A DNA stretch of 64,000 nucleotides, taken from NCBI RefSeq assembly GCF_001718315.1, contig NZ_CP013364.1, positions 248,001 to 312,000 of the forward strand, in the 5' to 3' direction. The stretch's first letter is position 1. The number at the start of each line of letters is the position of its first letter. The translations under genes were made by a program, and so were the position numbers. This DNA comes from Burkholderia diffusa (GTDB lineage Bacteria > Pseudomonadota > Gammaproteobacteria > Burkholderiales > Burkholderiaceae). Positions 60,011-64,000 of the stretch are shown piece after piece. The notes under the pieces are model-generated. The model had not been told where the DNA came from and made no database searches. It saw only the letters and a list, made by a program, of their open reading frames with translations.

Positions 60011-62001
60011 GACAGCACATCTCCTTGCTGGATGGCGTGAAGCGGCAGCGCCACGGTGATCGTGAATCCCTCTCCCGGCCGGTTGTCGATCGTCACCGTA
60101 CCCTCGAGCATGTGCGCGCGCTCACGGATGCCGATCAGGCCGAACGACGGGCGGTCCTGCACGGTGCCGGCGTGCTCGGGCGCGCCGTGACCGTTGTCCG
60201 CGATGCGCAGCATGCAATATCCGTCTTCCACTTTCAATGCCAGCGTCACGTTCGTTGCATCCGAGTGTCGCGCGACGTTGGTCAGCGCCTCCTGCACGAT
60301 GCGGAACAGCGTGGTCGCGCCGGTGCCGGTGAACGCGGTATCGACGGGCGGCAGCTCACGTTCGACCGTGATCCGGTAGCGGCGCGTGAAATCGTTTGCA
60401 AGCCATTCGATCGCCGGGACGAGGCCCAGGTCGTCGAGCATCACCGGCCGCAGATCGGCCGCGATGCGCCGCACCGACGCAACGATCGAATCGATCAGGC
60501 GATGCATGCCGCCCAACTGCTCGCGCGTGCCGGTGTTGGGGGCGACATCACCCGCAAGCCCCAGCTCGACGGCCGAGAGGTCCATCTTGAGCGCGGTGAG
60601 TTGCTGGCCGAGGTCGTCATGCAATTCGCGCGCGATGCGGGTTTTCTCTTCTTCCCGCACGTTCTGCAGGTTGGCGGACAGGTCGCGCAGTTCCTCGCGC
60701 GACTGCTTGAGGGCATTTTCCGCGCGCACCCGCTCGGTCACGTCGCGCAGCATGACCGTGTACAGCTTGCCGGCGCCGTCGCGAATCTGCGAGATCGACG
60801 CCTCGATCGGAAATTCGGTGCCGTCGCCGCGCAGGCCGAACAGCACGCGTTGCCGCCCCATCTGACGCTCCGACACGCCCGTCACACCGAACTGCTCGAC
60901 GTGTCGCGCGTGTGCGGCACGGAAGCGCTCGGGGATGAAACGGGACAGGGGCGCGCCGACCGCCTCCATCGCGGAGACGCCGAACACCTGTTCGGCGGCC
61001 GGGTTGAAGATCACGATCGTCTGGTTTTCGTCGACGGTGATGATGGCCTCCATCGACGACCGGATGATGCCCATCATCCGCGCCTCGGTGGGTTGGCTGC
61101 CGCCGGCGGGTGTACCGGCGAGCCCGCGCTTCGCGACGACCTGCTGCACGAGCGCGGCCAGCGTCAGCGAGAGCACGGTGCCGGCCAGCAGGACCGCCAT
61201 CATGACGCCGGCCGTATCGGCGCGCGGCGCGCTGTAGCGCAGCGAGAGCGGCGTGCCGCCGAACGTCAGGGAATCGGTTCGCCGGAGCATGTCGCTGGCG
61301 GCGGTCGAGTCCCCGACGCCGAAGCCTCCGGAATACACCGGCGCGGCCGGGTCGTCGGCCGTGATTTCCAGGTGCAACCGATCGAGAACGGACGAATCGA
61401 CGAGGCGATCCGCATTCAGCGCGGCAAAAACGTACCCGATGGCCGTCGCGTGCCGCGGCACGGACGAAGCAATATCTTCAGCGTTCGCATAAATCGGCAG
61501 GTACAGCGTCAGCTCCGTCCGGGCGATCGTCGCATCGGTGCTGTCCTGGATCGCATTCGCGGCGAGCGCGACCCTGCCGGTTTCCGCCGCGCGCTGCAGC
61601 GCTTGCCGGGTCGCCTGATTGTCCTCCGCCGCGCTCGGCTCGATTCTCCCGAGATTGCGGACTGGCGACTGCAATCCGTCCAGATTCAGACTGGCGAGAT
61701 AGCGGCGCCACGCAGCTCCCGATTGCGGCGCGGGCAAGTTCGACGCGAAGCCGCGCGCGCTGCGCAATACGGCTGCCGCGCCGAGGAGCGTGCGCTGAAG
61801 GTCGGCCTTCGCGAGTGTCGCGGTTTGCTCGAACCTCGCCTGGGCGGCGTGCCGTGCCTCGTTCTGCAGTATCCGGGATGCCGCAAACGTTGCAGTCAGG
61901 CCAAGCGCCAGCGTCAGCAGCGCGGCCATCGCTGCATATCGCGCGGGCCGGATCCGGTGCGACGCCGGCCCGGCCCTGAAAGGGGGCGAATTCGATGTCA
62001 T
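60007..62001 (-). CDS. PAS/CHASE-type sensor histidine kinase (HisKA_3)
   Basis: 664 residues: N-terminal helix (about 22-42), periplasmic CHASE-like sensor (about 45-280; LTLYLPIYANAEDI), second helix (about 265-290), PAS (about 305-430; IIRSSMEAIITVDENQTIVI), HisKA_3 with ARELHDDLGQQL (His near 461), and HATPase with intact N (QEALTNVARHSDA) and G boxes (DNGHGAPEH). It should phosphorylate the response regulator next to it. Its output half is intact, unlike the degenerate kinase at 24110. Confidence 0.9.
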   Translation of the reverse strand: MTSNSPPFRAGPASHRIRPARYAAMAALLTLALGLTATFAASRILQNEARHAAQARFEQTATLAKADLQRTLLGAAAVLRSARGFASNLPAPQSGAAWRRYLASLNLDGLQSPVRNLGRIEPSAAEDNQATRQALQRAAETGRVALAANAIQDSTDATIARTELTLYLPIYANAEDIASSVPRHATAIGYVFAALNADRLVDSSVLDRLHLEITADDPAAPVYSGGFGVGDSTAASDMLRRTDSLTFGGTPLSLRYSAPRADTAGVMMAVLLAGTVLSLTLAALVQQVVAKRGLAGTPAGGSQPTEARMMGIIRSSMEAIITVDENQTIVIFNPAAEQVFGVSAMEAVGAPLSRFIPERFRAAHARHVEQFGVTGVSERQMGRQRVLFGLRGDGTEFPIEASISQIRDGAGKLYTVMLRDVTERVRAENALKQSREELRDLSANLQNVREEEKTRIARELHDDLGQQLTALKMDLSAVELGLAGDVAPNTGTREQLGGMHRLIDSIVASVRRIAADLRPVMLDDLGLVPAIEWLANDFTRRYRITVERELPPVDTAFTGTGATTLFRIVQEALTNVARHSDATNVTLALKVEDGYCMLRIADNGHGAPEHAGTVQDRPSFGLIGIRERAHMLEGTVTIDNRPGEGFTITVALPLHAIQQGDVLS

Positions 62002-62164
62002 TGCCGTTCATCCTGACGGACTTCGTCGGTGGCTGGCTGGCGGCGGGCCGAACGCGAGGCACGAACAGCGGGGCGGGCCGCAACTGCGATATTGCACTAA
62101 ATTGTGCGCGGTTTCCCGACGTTCGCCAATCGGGACCGACGCGTACGGACGGCGCCGTGCGCGC

Positions 62165-62178
62165 TTGATGCGCGTCAA
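62165..62178. promoter_or_regulatory. FNR/ANR box TTGATGCGCGTCAA
   Basis: A full consensus site with CAGACT (62200-62205) at class II spacing for the universal stress protein gene at 62250. Confidence 0.82.
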
Positions 62179-62249
62179 CGGAAAGACGCATGCCGGGATC
62201 AGACTGGTTTCAGGAACCGATCGAACCGGGACGACGGCAGGGAGGCACC

Positions 62250-62720
62250 ATGTACCAAAGGATCTTTGCGGCACTCGACGGCAGCCGCAGTGCGCGGCTC
62301 GCGCTCGACGAGGCGATTGCGCTCGCCCGCGAGTCGGGCAGCCTGGTCATCGCCATGTGCGTGGTATCGGATGCGCCTCGGCTGGCCGACGTCGACAGCG
62401 GCTATATCGACCAGCGCGACCCGGCCGGACTGGACGCCGACAAGGCCGCGATCGCGGTCTCGGACGCGGAAGCCGCGTTCCAGCTGTCCGGCGTACGCGG
62501 CATCGCGCAAACGATCGACGCGTGCGGAGAGGACATATCGGACGTGCTGGCGCGAGCCGCGGCCGAATGCGATGCGGATCTGATCGTGATGGGCACGCAT
62601 GGCCGGCGCGGCGTGCGCCGTGCATTGCTCGGCAGTGTTGCCGAATCGCTGGTGCGCATCGCGGACCGGCCGGTGCTGGTCGTACGGGAAGGGCCGGGCG
62701 CGTGTGCCGGCGTGCTGTGA
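62250..62720 (+). CDS. uspA: Universal stress protein, single UspA domain
   Basis: 156 residues with RIFAALDGSRSARLALDEAI at the N-terminus and GTHGRRGVRRALLGSVAESL near 110-130, an ATP-binding USP. Paralogue of the protein at 48822. GGGAGGC precedes the ATG; class II FNR promoter. Confidence 0.92.
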   Translation: MYQRIFAALDGSRSARLALDEAIALARESGSLVIAMCVVSDAPRLADVDSGYIDQRDPAGLDADKAAIAVSDAEAAFQLSGVRGIAQTIDACGEDISDVLARAAAECDADLIVMGTHGRRGVRRALLGSVAESLVRIADRPVLVVREGPGACAGVL

Positions 62721-62733
62721 GGGCGGCAAGACG

Positions 62734-62762
62734 CGGGCAGCCGCAAGCGGCTGCCCGTTTTT
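62734..62762. terminator. Strong bidirectional Rho-independent terminator
   Basis: CGGGCAGCCGC / GCGGCTGCCCG stem (62734-62744, 62747-62757) followed by TTTTT on the plus strand. It separates two convergent universal stress protein genes. Confidence 0.9.
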
Positions 62763-62768
62763 GCTTGC

Positions 62769-63602
62769 TCAGTGAGACAGCAGGACCGGCACCGTCATTG
62801 TCTCGAGGATCGTGCGAGTGACACCGCCGAGCACGCGTTCGTGCATGCGCGCATGGCTGTACAGGCCCATCACCAGCAGATCCGCATGCAGATCGGTCAC
62901 CCGGTTCAGCAGCGTCGCGCCCACGCTCACCGACCGTTCGCGCGGCGTGGTCGAGAACGACGCGCGAACGCCGTGCCGTTCGAGATACGCGGCGACGTCG
63001 ACGCCCGCCGGCGTCTTGTCCGGATCCGGTTGCCCGCGGGCGACCGTCTCGACGTTGACGAAGCGTGCGCGGGCGAGCAGCGGCAGTGCGTCGGCCATCA
63101 CACGGGCGGCTTCGCGCCCGCCATCCCAGCCGATCAGCACGTTCTCGCCGAGCGTTCGCACGTCGCCCGCGTAGGGCACGACGAGCGCCGGGCGTCCGCT
63201 GCCCATCACGACATCCTCGATGAAATGGGGGGCCACGTAGGTCATGCGGTCGTCGGGGTTCTCCTGGCCGAGCACCAGCAGATCGGCGTGGCGCGCATGC
63301 AGGATCGCGGCCTCGGTCGAGTTGCCCGTCGGCGCTTGCCATTCGACGCTGCGTCCGGCGCGTTCGGCGGCGATCAGAAATTTCTCTTCTGCTTCCTTGC
63401 GTCGCTGGTCGCACAGGCGTTCGTAGACGGCCAGTTTCAGCGGTTCGTTCGGTCGCCGCAACGGCTCGAACAGGTCCTGGCAGACCACGTAGAGGCCGAT
63501 CAGATGGGCGTTCCAGCGTCCCGCGAGTTCGAGCGCGAGGTCGACGCGCGTCGCACAGCGCTCGCTGTCGTCGAGATGGACGAGCAGGGTCTTGTAGCTC
63601 AT
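62769..63602 (-). CDS. Universal stress protein with tandem UspA-like domains
   Basis: 277 residues: two USP units (about 1-145, 150-277). The first has LLVHLDDSERCATRVDLALE and LLVLGQENPDDR in place of the G-2x-G-9x-G signature, so it may not bind ATP; the second ends LVMGLYSHARMHERVLGGVT, also modified. AAAAGGAG precedes the ATG. It overlaps the next gene by 4 bases (ATGA). Confidence 0.9.
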   Translation of the reverse strand: MSYKTLLVHLDDSERCATRVDLALELAGRWNAHLIGLYVVCQDLFEPLRRPNEPLKLAVYERLCDQRRKEAEEKFLIAAERAGRSVEWQAPTGNSTEAAILHARHADLLVLGQENPDDRMTYVAPHFIEDVVMGSGRPALVVPYAGDVRTLGENVLIGWDGGREAARVMADALPLLARARFVNVETVARGQPDPDKTPAGVDVAAYLERHGVRASFSTTPRERSVSVGATLLNRVTDLHADLLVMGLYSHARMHERVLGGVTRTILETMTVPVLLSH

Positions 63603-64000
63603 GACGGCTCCTTTTCGGTTGATGCCGCGGTGGCCTCGGCAGACGCCTTCGCGGCGCAACTCGCCGGAATCATCAGGATCGGGCACTTGGCCTGACGCAG
63701 CACGCGCTCGGCCACGCTGCCGAGGAAGAGGCGCTGGAAACCGCGCCGGCCGTGCGTGCCCATCACGATCAGATCGGCGTTGATCTCGCCGGCGAGACCG
63801 ACGATGCGTTGCGCGACGTCTTCACCCGCCGGCGCGACATTGGAGATCTGCGGCGTGCCGGCCACGTCGCGCGCCTTCATGCGCTTCGCCGCATCTTCCG
63901 TGACGCGCAGCCCTTCCTCGCGGAATGCGTCGATCAGGATCGACGGATCGTATCCGTACATGTCGTAGGCAGGCACGAGGAAATCGACGACGTAGACCGG
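63599..64000 (-). CDS. Universal stress protein, truncated by the window edge
   Basis: The C-terminal about 133 residues of a single-domain USP, with the ATP signature GTHGRRGFQRLFLGSVAERV and the end ILMIPASC followed by a short Ala-rich tail. The N-terminus lies beyond 64000; the frame is open there (VYVVDFLVPAYDMY), so an internal GTG at 63976 is not the start. The upstream gene of the tandem USP operon. Confidence 0.9.
   Translation of the reverse strand, partial: PVYVVDFLVPAYDMYGYDPSILIDAFREEGLRVTEDAAKRMKARDVAGTPQISNVAPAGEDVAQRIVGLAGEINADLIVMGTHGRRGFQRLFLGSVAERVLRQAKCPILMIPASCAAKASAEATAASTEKEPS

Noticed and set aside
1-64000. CRISPR arrays, insertion sequences, integrase genes, tRNA or rRNA genes
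   Set aside because: I saw no spaced repeats of CRISPR type, no transposase or integrase motifs and no tRNA or rRNA segments on reading the sequence.

Overview
The DNA is GC-rich and densely coding. Its gene families and gene order fit the Burkholderia cepacia complex. The window resembles the low-oxygen-activated (lxa) locus known from B. cenocepacia; this identification rests on recognised families and on the dense FNR/ANR sites, not on a database search.

Layout. (1) 1-10.0 kb: a module bounded by two near-identical ribbon-helix-helix genes in mirror orientation. It encodes a six-subunit membrane complex related to hydrogenase 4 and complex I (1543-8690, minus strand), whose large subunit has lost every NiFe-ligand cysteine. 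A DUF1275 membrane protein lies divergent to it and a DUF2909 pair lies beyond its far end. The same palindrome (ATGATAA-N5-TTATCAT) precedes both flanking transcription units. (2) 10.0-13.6 kb: small and partly decayed genes (SAM-dependent synthase with a frameshift, degenerate phnA, HPr-like protein, GNAT, ACT). (3) 13.9-21.3 kb: hipBA toxin-antitoxin, mgtC, a CBS protein, a DUF2934 protein, a MEDS hybrid histidine kinase and a frameshifted methyltransferase. (4) 21.7-32.9 kb: PEP synthase, a degenerate histidine kinase, an HTH-Crp fusion regulator, and PHA depolymerase divergent from a flavodoxin gene and a FAD-reductase/patatin fusion gene; then a GYD-domain pseudogene with two amber codons. 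(5) 33-58 kb: the dense FNR-controlled stress block, with BON, CBS, USP, Hsp20, DUF1488, nitroreductases, PRPP synthase, nicotinate phosphoribosyltransferase, a DHH protein, an ABC transporter, rhomboid, SulP, LOG, cytochrome c and alcohol dehydrogenase. (6) 58-64 kb: the regulators (an FNR with intact Fe-S cysteines, a NarL-type response regulator and its PAS/CHASE-type kinase), then three universal stress proteins, the last cut by the window edge.

How it fits together (inference). About 17 good FNR boxes precede most units of the right half, nearly all with the box centre 28-30 bp from a plausible -10, the class II geometry. The fnr gene at 58.2-58.9 kb has both the cysteines to sense oxygen and the recognition helix to bind these boxes. 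The genes suit survival without growth: PHA and PEP metabolism for carbon, pncB and prs for NAD and PRPP, USP/Hsp20/BON for envelope and protein protection, and nitroreductases, alcohol dehydrogenase and cytochrome c for redox balance. Several genes carry single frameshifts or stops, so either the locus is decaying in this strain or the assembly has homopolymer errors.
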